From: Prolixibacteraceae bacterium
Lineage (GTDB): Bacteria; Bacteroidota; Bacteroidia; Bacteroidales; Prolixibacteraceae
Direction: 5' to 3'
DNA length: 64,000 nt
NCBI GenBank assembly: GCA_019720755.1
Contig: CP081303.1
Coordinates: forward strand, 3,207,501 to 3,271,500
The translations under genes were made by a program, and so were the position numbers. A model generated the notes under the pieces. The model was not told the DNA's origin and searched no databases. It saw only the letters and a program-made list of their open reading frames with translations. Positions 53,902-63,492 of this stretch are shown piece after piece (position 1 is the first letter of the stretch; every line of letters starts with the position of its first letter).

Positions 53902-56535
53902 ATGAGAAAATATATTACGATTGTAATAGGGATAATCTGTACTTTCTCTTCAAGAGGGTATGCAGAGAAAACGAAAGGTTTAGAGGGGGTCGTGGTAGAT
54001 GCTAAGAGTTTAAAGCCTATTCCCAATGTTATATGCAAGCTCTATGATGTATCGGGAAAAATGTTGGGATATTTTCTTACGGATACCAAAGGGAGCTATC
54101 ATATCAAAGCGTATCCTATTGCAAAGCGTGTTACATATGCACATATGGGGTATAAAATCCATTCCATTCCTTATATAGAGGCGATGCAAGAACACCGAAT
54201 TAAGTTATATACGAAAGTACAGAAAATTGCTCAAGTCACTGTTCATGTACCTCCAATAAAAGGAACAAAAGATACGATTCGATATAATATAGGGTCATTT
54301 GTAGAGAAGAAAGATCGAACAATTGGGGATGTATTGAAGAAACTTCCAGGTATTGAGGTAAGTAAGAATGGTACGGTAAAGTATCAAGGCGAAGCGATCA
54401 GTCGCTTTTATATTGAAGGGAAAGATCTTTTGGGAGGTGCTTATAATCAAGCGACCAATAGTTTGCCTGTGGATGCTGTAGCACAGGTTCAGATTATGGA
54501 GCATCACCAGCATAAACGAGCATTAGAGGGGACAGCTCCTCCGAGACAGGCGGCATTAAATGTTACTATTAAGAAGGGGCATAAGATGCGAATGTTTGGT
54601 GAGGTAAAAGGGGGTATAGGTACTCCTTGGACCTCTTGGGATAATAGTGTTTTTCTGATGAGGGTAAATCCGAAACATCAAGCACTTATTACAGGAAAGA
54701 TGAATAATATAGGAAAAGATATATCGGGAGAAACGAGTAATCGATTAGATTATTCAAACCAATCAACGTTTGACCCTCTTCCTGAGGATCTTTATGGTGA
54801 ATTGGTAGCACAACAGATCCCATTGCCAACATCACGATATCTGGATAACAACTCGTTATGCTTAGGGGTAAATGAACTCTTTTCGCTTTCAAAACATACC
54901 GAATTTAGAGTCAATACATCTTATTATGGGGATGCTACAGATCAGTCTTGTCTGATGTATCAGCGTTATGGTGTAGATAATCCTGTGACTGTTCAGACAT
55001 TTCAACAGGGTGTTTATAAGACTAATAGGGTGGTGCCCCAGTTGCAAATTGAGCATAATGGAGACCAATTCTATCTAGAAGATAAGATGAAGGCCTCCTT
55101 TTCGTGGCAGAAACAAGACTTTAGTGTAACAAATAATGGAGTTCATCGTAAACAGGTGAATCGGCAGTCTCCTAATTTTATGGATAACACGCTAGATATG
55201 TCATTAAGAAAGGAGAAGTGGCTCTTTTCTATGCGTATGCTGTTGAGATATTATGATGGTGAAAGTAAGATGGATGTTTGGAATGCGTCTTCATCTAAGA
55301 AGGAAACTAGCCCTTGGCTACATCAAGTGGCCGATCGAAATTATTGGGTTGCCAAAGGCGAGGTTGGAATAGGTTCTCTTCATAGTAAAAGGGAACTGAA
55401 ACTAAGACTACATTATCTGTTGAAACAAGATCATTTAAGTTCGATAGGAACTTATGATTTTGTGGGCAATCCTTTAGACACAAGCGTGTCGGGAGACCAA
55501 ACGAAGAGTGAATATAGTCTTGGGATGACCCCATCTTATAGGTGGCGTTTTAGGGGAGGGTATGTTCATTTTGAACTTCCTTTTAAAGTTGAAAAATTGG
55601 GTTGGGAAACAAGTTCTGAGAATCAGTATCATTACTACATCTCTTATATTCCGAAGATTTATTTTAATTATGAACATTTGGATCTATGGGAGTTTCGTTT
55701 GGATGCTTCTTACGATAGTGATGTATCAAATGATTTGGTGGTAACACAAACACCGTTTTTTAAGGATTATCGAACGTTGTATAGAAATCAATCAGATATG
55801 GATCAATGGTTTGATCGCGTTTCTCGTTTTCAAACAGGAGGAAGTATTATGTATAAAGATTTGGCTACGATGTTTTTTAGTAGTTTGAGTGGAACATATT
55901 ATAAGAATTGGTCTCATCAATACCATGATTATCGTTATTCTTCTCAGTTAACAGAGATACTTCCTACTTGGGGAAGCAATGAAAGTGAGTTCCTATATGT
56001 TAGTGGGATAATCGATAAGACTTTATACGGAACAGGTTTGACTTTTAAATTGAAAGGAGATTACAATAATTATAAATCGCTGTTCTCGCAAAATGGAGAA
56101 CAGTTTTATAACCGTTCTCAAATAGTAACAGGAACTTTTACGACGATATTTAAGAAATATAAATGGTTCTCTTTGGATTATAACCTAGTAGGAAACTATA
56201 TGTGGCAAAAGTATGAGGAGGTGGTGACAGATCCTTTGAGAAGCTTTACCCATAGAGTAGATTTTCATTTGTACCCATTTAAAACAGTTATTTTATCAAT
56301 GGTAGGAGACTATACCCAGAGAGAGTTGTCTAAAGAGAGGTTTAGTAATTATTTTTTTATGGATGCAGAATTGCGATTTAGTCCTGGTAAGCGATGGGAT
56401 TTTTCTTTTGTGGTGTCTAATTTATTTGATCAAGATCAATATAAGATAGGTACAGAATCTGGAGTCAACTATAGTTACATACAATTGCCATTAAGAGATA
56501 GGTCGATGAGGATGAAGGTTGCTTTAAAATTGTAA
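53902..56535 (+). CDS. TonB-receptor-like outer-membrane protein with carboxypeptidase-like domain
   Basis: 877 residues. A signal peptide (MRKYITIVIGIICTFSSRGYA) is followed by a carboxypeptidase-regulatory-like beta-sandwich (LEGVVVDAKSLKPIPNVICKLYD to AYPIAKRVTYAHMGY), a plug-like segment (DRTIGDVLKKLPGIEVSKNGTVKYQGEAISRFYIEGKDLLGG) and a large barrel of repeated aromatic-ended strands to the C-terminus (SMRMKVALKL). It follows the GLPGLI gene at four bases, so the pair is cotranscribed. No SusD-like lipoprotein is next to it, which argues against a classical glycan-uptake pair. Confidence 0.85.
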   Translation: MRKYITIVIGIICTFSSRGYAEKTKGLEGVVVDAKSLKPIPNVICKLYDVSGKMLGYFLTDTKGSYHIKAYPIAKRVTYAHMGYKIHSIPYIEAMQEHRIKLYTKVQKIAQVTVHVPPIKGTKDTIRYNIGSFVEKKDRTIGDVLKKLPGIEVSKNGTVKYQGEAISRFYIEGKDLLGGAYNQATNSLPVDAVAQVQIMEHHQHKRALEGTAPPRQAALNVTIKKGHKMRMFGEVKGGIGTPWTSWDNSVFLMRVNPKHQALITGKMNNIGKDISGETSNRLDYSNQSTFDPLPEDLYGELVAQQIPLPTSRYLDNNSLCLGVNELFSLSKHTEFRVNTSYYGDATDQSCLMYQRYGVDNPVTVQTFQQGVYKTNRVVPQLQIEHNGDQFYLEDKMKASFSWQKQDFSVTNNGVHRKQVNRQSPNFMDNTLDMSLRKEKWLFSMRMLLRYYDGESKMDVWNASSSKKETSPWLHQVADRNYWVAKGEVGIGSLHSKRELKLRLHYLLKQDHLSSIGTYDFVGNPLDTSVSGDQTKSEYSLGMTPSYRWRFRGGYVHFELPFKVEKLGWETSSENQYHYYISYIPKIYFNYEHLDLWEFRLDASYDSDVSNDLVVTQTPFFKDYRTLYRNQSDMDQWFDRVSRFQTGGSIMYKDLATMFFSSLSGTYYKNWSHQYHDYRYSSQLTEILPTWGSNESEFLYVSGIIDKTLYGTGLTFKLKGDYNNYKSLFSQNGEQFYNRSQIVTGTFTTIFKKYKWFSLDYNLVGNYMWQKYEEVVTDPLRSFTHRVDFHLYPFKTVILSMVGDYTQRELSKERFSNYFFMDAELRFSPGKRWDFSFVVSNLFDQDQYKIGTESGVNYSYIQLPLRDRSMRMKVALKL

Positions 56536-56640
56536 CTTACAAGACAACGTGATACTGATATCTAATTATATTTATCCACGTTGTAATGGATTCAATGTTT
56601 GTGGACAATACCTTATGGACAAATTGTTGTCGAATAAAAC

Positions 56641-56680
56641 AAAACCACTCAATAGTCCTTTTATTGAGTGGTTTTAAATA
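56641..56680. terminator. Bidirectional terminator
   Basis: AAACCACTCAATA and its complement form a 13-bp stem with a seven-base loop, with A and T flanks. It lies between the outer-membrane protein gene and the convergent aminotransferase gene. Confidence 0.85.
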
Positions 56681-56699
56681 CCTAAGAGAGGGATAACCC

Positions 56700-57902
56700 T
56701 TATTTATTCGTGCGTCCAGGATAAACTTTTAAAGCTTCTTCAAGACAGTCTAGCGCTTTTTCTAGATCTTCTACTTTTAGGACAAAGGCAATTCTTACTT
56801 CATTGATTCCTGCTCCTTCTGTTTTATAGAATCCAGTCGCTGGAGCCAACATAATGGTTTGTTTTCTGAAGGAAAATGATTCAAGAAGCCATTGACAGAA
56901 CTTATCACAATGGTCTATTGGCAGTCGAACAATAGAGTAGAATGCACCTTGTGGCATTGGAGCATAGACACCATTCATGTTGTTCAGACGATTGATACAG
57001 TAGTCTCTTCTTTTCAAATATTCCTTATATACCTCTTGGATATATTCTGGAGGGGAATCGAAAGCAGCTTCCGCCACTTCTTGTCCTAATATTGGAGGAC
57101 AGAGACGTGCCATTGCAAACTTTAGTATTGTATTGATCACATTTTTGTTGTGAGAAACCAAAGAACCTATTCTTACCCCACAAGCACTAAAGTGTTTTGA
57201 GACAGAATCAATCATGATTACATTCTCTTTGATATTCTCAAGCGATAGTACCGAGCAGTGTTTTTTTCCATCATAGACAAACTCATTATATACTTCATCC
57301 GATAGAAGATAAAGGTCGTGCTTTTTGACGATTAATTCTAATGCATGAAGCTCCTCCTTGGTGTATAGATAGCCAGTAGGATTGCTTGGGTTACATATAA
57401 ATATTCCTTTGGTTCTATCGGTGATAACCTCTTCGAACTTCTCTATCGCAGGAAGTTTAAACCCGTCTTCCATGGTGGAGGTTACCGTTTTAATTACAAT
57501 GTCTGACTCTTGTGCAAAAGAGAGGTAGTTTGCATAAAATGGTTCTGGAATAATAATTTCGTCTCCTGGATTGAAACAAGCTTTGAATGCGAAACTGATT
57601 GCCTCAGACCCACCCGTTGTCACTAAGATATTTCGTGCTTCTACATCGAGATTGTGTGATTGATAGTACTTGGCCAGCTTTGTTCGATAAGAAAGGTTTC
57701 CGGCGGAGTTGCCGTAAGGAATCAGATCAAAATCAAAGTTTTTGATTCTTTCAATAGCATGGGCGGGTGTTTTAATATCAGGTTGTCCAATATTAAGATG
57801 GAATACATGTACTCCTTTGTCTTTTGCCGCATCAGCAAAAGGGACCAACTTGCGAATAGAAGATTCAGGTAGTTGCTTTCCTCGAATTGAAATTTCTGGC
57901 AT
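56700..57902 (-). CDS. PLP-dependent aminotransferase, class I
   Basis: A 400-residue fold-type I aminotransferase of the aspartate aminotransferase-like group. It has NIGQPDIKTPAHA and SYRTKLAKYY near the N-terminus, TTGGSEAISFAFKA, PEPFYANY, CNPSNPTGYLYTKEEL (Asn and Asp binding the cofactor), SDEVYNEFVYDG, the PLP lysine in DSVSKHFSACGVRIG, and a late substrate Arg in INEVRIAFVL. Aspartate or an aromatic/branched amino acid are possible donors; position beside alanine dehydrogenase hints at amino-acid nitrogen handling but does not prove it. Confidence 0.88.
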   Translation of the reverse strand: MPEISIRGKQLPESSIRKLVPFADAAKDKGVHVFHLNIGQPDIKTPAHAIERIKNFDFDLIPYGNSAGNLSYRTKLAKYYQSHNLDVEARNILVTTGGSEAISFAFKACFNPGDEIIIPEPFYANYLSFAQESDIVIKTVTSTMEDGFKLPAIEKFEEVITDRTKGIFICNPSNPTGYLYTKEELHALELIVKKHDLYLLSDEVYNEFVYDGKKHCSVLSLENIKENVIMIDSVSKHFSACGVRIGSLVSHNKNVINTILKFAMARLCPPILGQEVAEAAFDSPPEYIQEVYKEYLKRRDYCINRLNNMNGVYAPMPQGAFYSIVRLPIDHCDKFCQWLLESFSFRKQTIMLAPATGFYKTEGAGINEVRIAFVLKVEDLEKALDCLEEALKVYPGRTNK

Positions 57903-57928
57903 AATAATAAAATGTTTATAACAGTATA

Positions 57929-57947
57929 TACTCTTAATTTTAGAGTA
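57929..57947. promoter_or_regulatory. Small dyad in the divergent promoter region
   Basis: TACTCT and AGAGTA flank seven bases 27 bp upstream of the aminotransferase start, in the 300-bp divergent region shared with ald. It could be an operator, but a six-base dyad is weak evidence. The rest of the region (57903-58204) holds a TACTTTTG -7-like element at 58172-58179 before ald and no gene. Confidence 0.3.
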
Positions 57948-58204
57948 CTAAAAAGTGTTATACGACATGAATAACCGAACAAAGGTAAGTTATAATTTTG
58001 CGACTTCAAATTCGTATTTCTTACCATTTATCCTTTATCCTCTTCAAAATCAGATTATTTGTAGTGTTTTTGGTGAAAAAAGTTTCAATGAATGAATAGA
58101 ACGTTTAGTCTGTTTTTTTTGTCCTTAAAATGGACCTAATAAAAATCATATATTGAGAAATAGATGACGCTTACTTTTGAGATATCGCTTAAAAATAATA
58201 CGCT

Positions 58205-59320
58205 ATGATTATAGGAGTTCCAAAGGAGATTAAAAATAACGAAAACAGAGTTTCGTTAACCCCAGCAGGGGCTGCAGAGATGATCAAATATGGTCATACT
58301 GTATATGTACAACATACTGCGGGTATGGGAAGTGGTTTCGAAGATAAAGAGTTCGAAGCTGCTGGTGCAACTATTCTACCTACGATTGAAGAGGTGTATA
58401 AGATTGCTGAAATGATTATTAAGGTGAAAGAACCTATTGAATCAGAATATGCTCTTATACGTGAAGGACAGCTTGTTTATACCTATTTCCACTTTGCTTC
58501 GTGTGAACCTTTGACACATGCTATGATTAAGCAGAAAGGAGTTTGTTTGGCTTACGAAACTGTTGAACTTGACGATAGATCGCTGCCTCTTTTAGTCCCT
58601 ATGTCTGAAGTTGCAGGGCGTATGTCTATTCAAGAGGGTGCAAAATATCTTGAGAAACTTTTTGGTGGTAGAGGAGTTTTGATGGGTGGTGTTGCTGGTG
58701 TTCCACCTGCAAAAGTATTGGTTATCGGTGGTGGTATTGTAGGTACAGAAGCGGCAAAAATGGCTGCAGGACTTGGTGCTGACGTGACCATAATGGATGT
58801 TAACCTTAAGCGTCTAAGGTATTTGGATGATGTGATGCCAGCAAATGTGAAGACTATGATGTCAAACGAATATAATATTCGTCATATGGTTCAATCACAT
58901 GATGTAATTGTTGGTGCAGTCCTTATTCCTGGTGCTGTAGCTCCAAATTTGGTTACAAAAGATATGTTGCCAACCATGCAGAAAGGGACTGTTTTAGTAG
59001 ATGTAGCAATCGATCAAGGAGGTTGTATCGAGACTACATATCCTACGACACATGATAATCCAGTATTTGAAATAGATGGCGTGATTCATTACTCTGTAGC
59101 AAATATGCCTGGTGCTGTGCCTCGCACATCTACTTTGGCTTTAACCAATGCGACATTGCCTTATGCAATTAAATTGGCAAATAAAGGTTGGAAAACTGCT
59201 TGTAAAGAAGATCCAGCACTTAAATTAGGTCTTAATATTGTGGATGGACAGGTTGTTTATCAAGGTGTATCAGAAGCTTTTGATCTGCCTTACTGCGACG
59301 TAGATAAGGTGTTAGTATAA
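58205..59320 (+). CDS. ald: Alanine dehydrogenase
   Basis: It interconverts L-alanine and pyruvate plus ammonia with NAD. The N-terminal [20 protein letters not shown], the substrate region [31 protein letters not shown], the Rossmann motif [26 protein letters not shown] near 170-195, and [22 protein letters not shown] are all family-typical. The length of 371 is normal. It is transcribed away from the aminotransferase gene and ends in a strong terminator. Confidence 0.96.
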   Translation: MIIGVPKEIKNNENRVSLTPAGAAEMIKYGHTVYVQHTAGMGSGFEDKEFEAAGATILPTIEEVYKIAEMIIKVKEPIESEYALIREGQLVYTYFHFASCEPLTHAMIKQKGVCLAYETVELDDRSLPLLVPMSEVAGRMSIQEGAKYLEKLFGGRGVLMGGVAGVPPAKVLVIGGGIVGTEAAKMAAGLGADVTIMDVNLKRLRYLDDVMPANVKTMMSNEYNIRHMVQSHDVIVGAVLIPGAVAPNLVTKDMLPTMQKGTVLVDVAIDQGGCIETTYPTTHDNPVFEIDGVIHYSVANMPGAVPRTSTLALTNATLPYAIKLANKGWKTACKEDPALKLGLNIVDGQVVYQGVSEAFDLPYCDVDKVLV

Positions 59321-59356
59321 TTAAATAGTTCTAAATTAGCATAACCATAGTAGTTT

Positions 59357-59388
59357 AAAAAAGCACATCGTGAGATGTGCTTTTTTAT
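59357..59388. terminator. Bidirectional terminator after ald
   Basis: AAAAAAGCACATC and its complement form a 13-bp stem with a GTGA loop, with runs of A and T on either side. It serves ald and the convergent acyltransferase gene. Confidence 0.92.
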
Positions 59389-59393
59389 TTTGA

Positions 59394-60545
59394 TTAAAGA
59401 TATTTAAAGTCTATCTTACTTTGTACTGGGTTGGAATACATCTGAAGCCAAAGTTCCAATGCTTCATTATGGTGTTCTTTAATGATGCTTAAGCTCTCTT
59501 TTGTAAGCTTCTCAAACTTTTCGATATCCTTGGTGGTATATTCATTGCTAAAGCGATCCGTTTTATTCAATTGATCAAATGCAATGAAGTTAAAAGGCCA
59601 TAGTTTGTAATTCTCGATGATGGCCTGATCCATAAGTTCTGCAACTATTTTCAGTTGTTTGTTTTTATTTTTCAGGTCTTCAATCTCACTGAGCTTTTTG
59701 TTTAAAGGCTCCCCGAATTGGAATACTATTCGTCCTTTATTCTTTACAATACCAGCCCCCATGCTTTTAAGATCTTCTCCTGGGCCCTTTTTGTAGTCAG
59801 GCTCATGTCTTTTTCGAAGAAGCTCAAGAACCTTTAATTCGCCACAAGGCTCAATCTCATAAGAAAGAGATATAGGAATCACATCAAGATCGATAAATCC
59901 TTGTTTTACGGTGCTATCAGGGTTGCTGATGTTGAGCATTTTTAGAAGTGCTACTTGTGTTCTATCTACTCCGTCTTTGCTTCTTCCCTCTTTTTGAGCA
60001 ATCCATACAGAACGGTTAAGTTCTAGAATATTGGTACGGATATAATTGGAAAGTGTTTCAGAAGCTTCCATCATCTGTTTGACAGGAATATCTCTTTTTA
60101 CAACAAAACTTCGGTTCAATTTCACAAGATCCGTGATCCATTTGTAAATAAGAAGGTTGCTTCCAATGGCGATCTCTGTTGCTCTAAAATCTTGTTTAAT
60201 AATACCGACATTTAGTAGTGCCGGGTCTAGAACAATATCTCTGTGATTCGAGATAAAGACATGACTCTTCTCTGTATCGAAACGCTCTTTTCCAAGGAGT
60301 TGAAATCCATCAGAAGACATTTTAGCAACTTTGTCTACTAATGGTCGTATAATTTCATATTGAAATTGCTCCACTGTATTGACTGAAGCAAATATTTCAA
60401 GAATTGCCTTTTTTTCGTTCTGATCAGGGAATATTGAGTCAATGACTTTCAAGAATGTTTCATCTTGAAGTAATTCGGAAATCACTGACTTAAGTTCGTG
60501 ATCTCTATATGGCCTTATCTCTTCAAATTTGTTTTTAAAATCCAT
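59394..60545 (-). CDS. 1-acyl-glycerol-3-phosphate acyltransferase-like protein
   Basis: A PlsC/PlsB-superfamily acyltransferase of about 383 residues, probably membrane-associated and acting in phospholipid or lipid modification. The catalytic HX4D motif is in FISNHRDIVLDPALL, followed by WIAQKEGRSKDG (glycerophosphate-binding motif III equivalent). ATG at 60545 (MDFKNKFEEIRPYR) is chosen; the upstream extension has no family character. The long N- and C-terminal parts set it apart from minimal PlsC proteins of about 240 residues. Confidence 0.85.
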   Translation of the reverse strand: MDFKNKFEEIRPYRDHELKSVISELLQDETFLKVIDSIFPDQNEKKAILEIFASVNTVEQFQYEIIRPLVDKVAKMSSDGFQLLGKERFDTEKSHVFISNHRDIVLDPALLNVGIIKQDFRATEIAIGSNLLIYKWITDLVKLNRSFVVKRDIPVKQMMEASETLSNYIRTNILELNRSVWIAQKEGRSKDGVDRTQVALLKMLNISNPDSTVKQGFIDLDVIPISLSYEIEPCGELKVLELLRKRHEPDYKKGPGEDLKSMGAGIVKNKGRIVFQFGEPLNKKLSEIEDLKNKNKQLKIVAELMDQAIIENYKLWPFNFIAFDQLNKTDRFSNEYTTKDIEKFEKLTKESLSIIKEHHNEALELWLQMYSNPVQSKIDFKYL

Positions 60546-60679
60546 AAACTTAATTTGGTATACAGGGAAATAATATTCCTCAAAATTTTGACAAAAATAA
60601 TAATAAATAACTGTTTGCCATATCAATTGATAAACAGTCGTGTCAATATTTATGTTTCGTTTGACATTTGTGTCTATTC

Positions 60680-62659
60680 TTATAGCTTGTATTGTAGGAA
60701 AAGCCCGTAATTGCGGTTTTCTACTTTTTGAGTATTGTATCTATTATTCGATGTTTTATTTTTCTTAATATATCTAGAGTAGTCTATTTTTGCAGCAATT
60801 TTAAAGTGTTTTGATATTTTGACTCTTTCAAGAAGTGTAAACTTAACCCCTTTGCCATAAAAGAATGGGATGGAGAGATCATATGGTATGCTATTTTCAT
60901 ATGAGTATATGCGAGATTGAAAGGATTCGGTTTGAAATAGAGATATCTGGATTATTGATGCTCTTTTGTCATTCGGTGTGATCTTGGTGTTTATCTTGCT
61001 ATATAAACCACTCTCTTTAGATGTTTCCAATTGGACATGAGTCCATTGTCCCTCTAAACCACATTGAATGTGTTTGGATAATTTTTTGTCCGTTTGAATA
61101 CGAATATTATTATATCTGTATTGATATGGTATCGCACGATGGTTGATGCGATGACTTTTATGATAATGTTTATAGGTGTGTCTAATCTGAATAATGGAAG
61201 AAGGCGAAAGAATATAGTTTGCAGTTGTGGCGGATTGTATTGACTTGGTGTTTTTTATTTGATGATAATTATAAGGTTGTAACTCGGAGAAATAGGAGCA
61301 ATGATTTTCAAGTTTAAGAGATTTATTTAATTCATATATTTGGCAAAGGAAAAATCCTTTTTCGTTCTTACAACTGCTATGAATAGCATACCCTTTACCG
61401 TAGGGCATAAAAAAGGATGTTGGATAACTGCGGTATCCAATGGTAAATTGATATTGAGGGATTGCTGCTACATAGAGCCCATGAATATGGCCTATGTTTT
61501 TTAAAGGGTCTTTAGCTATTTCTCCAAAGAGGTGAAATTTTTTGAAAGTGAAATGGTAGCTGGCACCTCCAATAAGGAATTCTTTATATGGATTTTCATT
61601 GATAGATTGGATCGTGTTTCTCTTTTGTAGTGGTAAACTGTATTTTCCTGAGTGGACATAACCTATTATTTTGCAAAACGTATTGGTGTATTCTACTGCT
61701 CCACCATATGCAGTTTCTTTGATACTATTGTGATTATTTTTTTGTGTACTCGAGATGTGAATTCCATTCGATATCAAGGAGGAGAAGTAATTTTTTCCTG
61801 AAAGACTATGTATTGAAGCGTCTCTTTTTTTTGAAGAAAAATATCCCAATATTCGAAATTTGGATATCTGTTTGTCTATGGCGACTCCTCGGAAAAAGTT
61901 GTTTTCATCAGCTTGCGCATAACCTCTTATTTGGTTTAGATTATGTATCATGGCACTAGGAGAGTGATTGGAGTAAAATGAAGCATTCGATAATCCTAAT
62001 CCTTGACCATAATCTGGTTTGAAGTCTCCAATAATTATTTTTGTACGATGGGTGTTGTATTGAATAAATCCACTTAAATGATCGTAGAAAGGCCTACTCT
62101 CCCCGTAATCAGACTCACCAATTCCTTTGATTATTAAGTTTTGAGAGGATAGAATGAATCTACTTTGCTTTTTTAGATATCTCCATGTGTCTTTCTTTGA
62201 ATCCCCTTTCTTTGCTTTATCTTTCAATAGGATTGCTACATGCCCTTTCCAATATCTATTGGATTGTTTATGATGTATCGTGTCGAAGGAGATAAAATGG
62301 GATATTATTTTGGTTTTTATTGGATCTAGAGAGAGGATAATGGAGAGTTCTCTGATAGTATAGATCGTCTTGTATTTGGTGCGATATTGTATGATGTTTT
62401 GAATATCAATAGGGCTGAAGAAAGGAAATGATTCGAGGATTTTCTTCTGTGCATTATTAATGTCTAAAGGAGTATAAAGCCATTGTTGAAGCGAATTGAA
62501 GGATAGTGGGTTCTCTTCGGCTAAGGGAAGTTCAGTGATGTAATATCTTGAATAGTTGTCATAATCTATTTCTAGATTCTTTTGTCTTTGAATCTCTTGT
62601 GCAGAGATGTTTGTAATATAGAAAAAACAAATAACGATAAATAAATAATTTCCCCTCAT
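60680..62659 (-). CDS. Helix-hairpin-helix plus outer-membrane barrel protein
   Basis: 659 residues. A signal peptide (MRGNYLFIVICFFYITNISA) is followed by a region with helix-hairpin-helix motifs like those of ComEA (LDINNAQKKILESFPFFSPIDIQNIIQYRTKYKTIYTIREL, about 65-110) and then by roughly 500 residues of aromatic-ended beta strands (YSLPLQKRNTI, KFHLFGEIAKD, QFTIGYRSYPTSFFMPYG) ending NYGLFLQYKL, as in an outer-membrane barrel. A DNA-contact type motif on a predicted envelope barrel is unusual but seems to be a recurring Bacteroidota protein type. A role in DNA uptake or in protein contacts are both possible. Confidence 0.78.
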   Translation of the reverse strand: MRGNYLFIVICFFYITNISAQEIQRQKNLEIDYDNYSRYYITELPLAEENPLSFNSLQQWLYTPLDINNAQKKILESFPFFSPIDIQNIIQYRTKYKTIYTIRELSIILSLDPIKTKIISHFISFDTIHHKQSNRYWKGHVAILLKDKAKKGDSKKDTWRYLKKQSRFILSSQNLIIKGIGESDYGESRPFYDHLSGFIQYNTHRTKIIIGDFKPDYGQGLGLSNASFYSNHSPSAMIHNLNQIRGYAQADENNFFRGVAIDKQISKFRILGYFSSKKRDASIHSLSGKNYFSSLISNGIHISSTQKNNHNSIKETAYGGAVEYTNTFCKIIGYVHSGKYSLPLQKRNTIQSINENPYKEFLIGGASYHFTFKKFHLFGEIAKDPLKNIGHIHGLYVAAIPQYQFTIGYRSYPTSFFMPYGKGYAIHSSCKNEKGFFLCQIYELNKSLKLENHCSYFSELQPYNYHQIKNTKSIQSATTANYILSPSSIIQIRHTYKHYHKSHRINHRAIPYQYRYNNIRIQTDKKLSKHIQCGLEGQWTHVQLETSKESGLYSKINTKITPNDKRASIIQISLFQTESFQSRIYSYENSIPYDLSIPFFYGKGVKFTLLERVKISKHFKIAAKIDYSRYIKKNKTSNNRYNTQKVENRNYGLFLQYKL

Positions 62660-62723
62660 TCCTTCTGCTATTGGTACTTATAGTTGCACTAACAGATAGA
62701 AAGAATGAAGGTTTAAAATAAAA

Positions 62724-63230
62724 CTAGTTTGTTTTATATTGATATTTAATCTCCTTTAGGTCTTTATTTGCTTTTACCACTTTTGCTTTTAAAGACTCTT
62801 TGTATGCTTCCATTTTCTTCGCAATCTTCTCATCGCCATTAGCCATAATTTGAGTTGCTAGGATTCCTGCATTCATTGCCCCATTAATGGCAACAGTCGC
62901 GACAGGGATTCCTGGAGGCATCTGAGCAATAGCAAGAAGGGCATCCATTCCATCCAAACTTGCTTTAATCGGAACACCGATTACAGGAAGGGGCGTCATG
63001 GCAGCAATCACACCTGGTAGATGAGCTGCCATTCCTGCAGCAGCAATAATAACTTCAATACCACGTTCTTTGGCTTCTGTTGCAAATTTCTCCACTTCTT
63101 CAGGAGTTCTGTGTGCAGAAAGTGCATGGATCTCAAAAGGAATCTCAAAGTTATTTAAAAGTTGTGCTGCTTTCTCCATAACTGGCAGATCTGATGTGCT
63201 GCCCATAATAATACTAACTCTTGGTTTCAT
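62724..63230 (-). CDS. purE: N5-carboxyaminoimidazole ribonucleotide mutase
   Basis: It rearranges N5-CAIR to CAIR in purine synthesis (class I PurE). It has SIIMGSTSDLPVMEKAAQLL at the N-terminus, HALSAHRTPEEVEKF with the catalytic His, and AAGMAAHLPGVIAAMTPLPVIGVP. The length of 168 is normal. It is divergent from hpt, another purine gene, across a roughly 260-bp region. Confidence 0.96.
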   Translation of the reverse strand: MKPRVSIIMGSTSDLPVMEKAAQLLNNFEIPFEIHALSAHRTPEEVEKFATEAKERGIEVIIAAAGMAAHLPGVIAAMTPLPVIGVPIKASLDGMDALLAIAQMPPGIPVATVAINGAMNAGILATQIMANGDEKIAKKMEAYKESLKAKVVKANKDLKEIKYQYKTN

Positions 63231-63492
63231 GCTTTTTTAGTAACTAAGTGAATGTTTTGGGTTTACAAAAGAAAGAGATACAAATATGTAAAAGTTCAAA
63301 AAAATAATTTAAGGCAAAAAAATATGCGATGATTTTTTTTTGAACCGGATATGTTTCGTTAATTTGCGCCCTTTCTCCTACAAATCTATTTATATTATTA
63401 AAATGTGACTGTTAGATAGAGAAGATTCGGGGAGTTAATGATGAAAATTTAAAGAATATCTATCAAACGTTAGTCGATAAACAATTTCAGAG

